Source: Rhizobiales bacterium 62-47
Lineage (GTDB): Bacteria; Pseudomonadota; Alphaproteobacteria; Rhizobiales; Xanthobacteraceae
Direction: 5' to 3'
Length of the DNA stretch: 64,000 nucleotides
NCBI GenBank assembly: GCA_001899255.1
Contig: MKVX01000002.1
Location: 62,001 to 126,000, forward strand
Under the pieces are notes generated by a model. It saw only the letters and a program-made list of their open reading frames with translations, searched no databases and had not been told where the DNA came from. Every line of letters starts with the position of its first letter. Position 1 is the first letter of the stretch. Positions 63,263 to 64,000 of this stretch are shown in pieces. A program made the position numbers and the translations under genes.

Positions 63263-64000
63263 ATGACACAAGCCGCCCCGCAACCCGCCGGTAGCGGCCA
63301 GAATCCGCCCAGCCAGCCCGCTCCACGTCGGACGCCACCGCGCCAGTTGCCCGGCTTCCTCGCCGCCATTTACGGCGGACGCGCCTCGTGTAACCCCGAT
63401 CAGACCGCCGCGGAACCGGGCCCCGCCAGCGAACTCGACTGCCTGCGCACGGTACTGCCACCGGCGCTGCTGGCCGCCGCCGAGGCACGCAGCCGCGAGA
63501 TCGGCATCGGCGCCGACCGCGTGCTGATCCAATGGGGCGTCATCGACGAAGCCGCCTATCTGCGCTGGCTGGCCGCGCACACCGGCGTCACGCTGGCCAC
63601 CTCGCTGGAATTCGCGCGCGGCGACATCCTGCTGTCCGATCAACAGCTGCCCTATGCGGCGGAGCACGGCCTGCTGCCGCTGCGCCGCGACGGCCGATTG
63701 TTGTGGGGCATCGCGCCGCGTGGCTTCACCGCCCGGCGGCTGTGCCGCTTCATCGCGAGCTATCCGGCGATGACGCCACGGCTGCGCCTCGTCTCGTCGG
63801 CGCAGTTCAACGATTTCCTCATCGCCCATGCCGGACCGCCGCTGGCACATGCCGCGGCCAACGGCCTTGGCGACCGGTGTGCCGCGATGACCGCAGGCCC
63901 GGTGCCGGTCACGCGCGCGCCATGGCCCGGGCGCCTGCGCCAGGGCGCGGCCGTGCTCGGCATCGCGGCTGCGCTGTTGCTGCTACCGCCACACGTTATG
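63263..64000 (+). CDS. N-terminal part of a probable membrane glycosyltransferase (partial)
   Basis: An open frame of 246 codons from ATG 63263 that runs off the window edge with no stop. A Pro/Gln-rich N-terminus of about 35 residues precedes a region like the MshEN/GspE N-terminal fold (LLAAAEARSREIGIGADRVL, DEAAYLRWLAAHTGVTL, LPYAAEHGLLPLRRDGRLL). A hydrophobic helix (GAAVLGIAAALLLLPPHVM) begins at the end. In related genomes such an N-terminus precedes a GT2-type glycosyltransferase with several helices, but the catalytic domain is outside the window. It is divergent from the binding-protein gene. Confidence 0.6.
   Translation, partial: MTQAAPQPAGSGQNPPSQPAPRRTPPRQLPGFLAAIYGGRASCNPDQTAAEPGPASELDCLRTVLPPALLAAAEARSREIGIGADRVLIQWGVIDEAAYLRWLAAHTGVTLATSLEFARGDILLSDQQLPYAAEHGLLPLRRDGRLLWGIAPRGFTARRLCRFIASYPAMTPRLRLVSSAQFNDFLIAHAGPPLAHAAANGLGDRCAAMTAGPVPVTRAPWPGRLRQGAAVLGIAAALLLLPPHVM

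Noticed and set aside
63128-63850. An N-terminal extension of the solute-binding protein gene by 241 codons.
   Set aside because: The extension is antisense to the well-formed plus-strand frame at 63263-64000, and the binding protein has its own signal peptide after the ATG at 63127.
1-64000. tRNA or rRNA genes, insertion sequences and integration sites.
   Set aside because: I saw no tRNA-like CCA-ended cloverleaf, rRNA segment, transposase or flanking direct repeat. Absence is by reading only; a covariance-model search would settle it.

Overview
The window looks like chromosomal core DNA of an alphaproteobacterium of the Bradyrhizobium / Rhodopseudomonas / Afipia group (Nitrobacteraceae). 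This rests on gene content, not on a database search. The evidence is: high GC; a C4-pathway 5-aminolevulinate synthase; an F0 ATP synthase operon with separate b and b' subunits and no F1 genes attached; an aa3 cytochrome oxidase operon in the order ctaC-ctaD-ctaB-small ORF-ctaG-ctaE; a class I lysyl-tRNA synthetase; a PodJ/SEL1-repeat polarity protein; and palindromic intergenic repeats of the kind common in these genomes. I see no rRNA, tRNA, CRISPR array, insertion sequence or prophage.

Layout. 1-7 kb: the end of an MBL-fold hydrolase gene, hemA, and a signalling block in which a transporter-fused hybrid histidine kinase is flanked by two LuxR-type response regulators. 7-11 kb: an MHS-family transporter with a large inserted loop, YjbQ, a small envelope protein and a DsbA-fold isomerase. 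11-13.7 kb: atpI-atpB-atpE-atpF'-atpF, closed by a strong terminator. 13.7-24.8 kb (minus strand): a lipoprotein and an acetyltransferase, then the respiratory block ctaC-D-B-coxF-G-E. After a terminator hairpin this continues into DUF983, SURF1, threonine synthase and an M16 peptidase. 25-31 kb: an IalB-like protein, tldD-lepB, a PAN-domain protein, plant-type gshA, and a divergent MarR/GST pair with a convincing two-site operator. 31.8-37.3 kb: a beta-oxidation operon (acyl-CoA dehydrogenase, thiolase, FadB-like enzyme). 37.6-46 kb: PodJ-like protein, TauE/TIGR02186 pair, an atypical Nramp transporter, and a divergent EamA/LysR pair. 46.3-56.2 kb: the four genes of the ligase-associated DNA-damage set (PdeM, Lhr-like helicase, exonuclease, ATP-dependent ligase), split into two halves by an outer-membrane double-barrel gene, a TPR methyltransferase and a periplasmic binding protein. 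56.4-64 kb: DUF6460, MATE, pyrD-DUF952, a LexA-fold S24 repressor, lysS, a solute-binding protein and the start of a probable membrane glycosyltransferase.

The most interesting signals are these. (i) Palindromic-repeat sequence appears inside two coding regions of the same repair set, helicase and ligase, and the ligase stop codon lies in a fragment of another repeat family. (ii) The Nramp-family protein lacks the canonical metal-site residues in both TM1 and TM6. (iii) The Omp31-like porin contains two complete tandem barrels. (iv) The gst/marR intergenic region has matching palindromes, one of them between the -35 and -10 elements. (v) An S24 repressor with LexA-like catalytic spacing has an AT-rich inverted repeat just upstream. 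I found no clearly new multi-gene system; these are the places I would look first.
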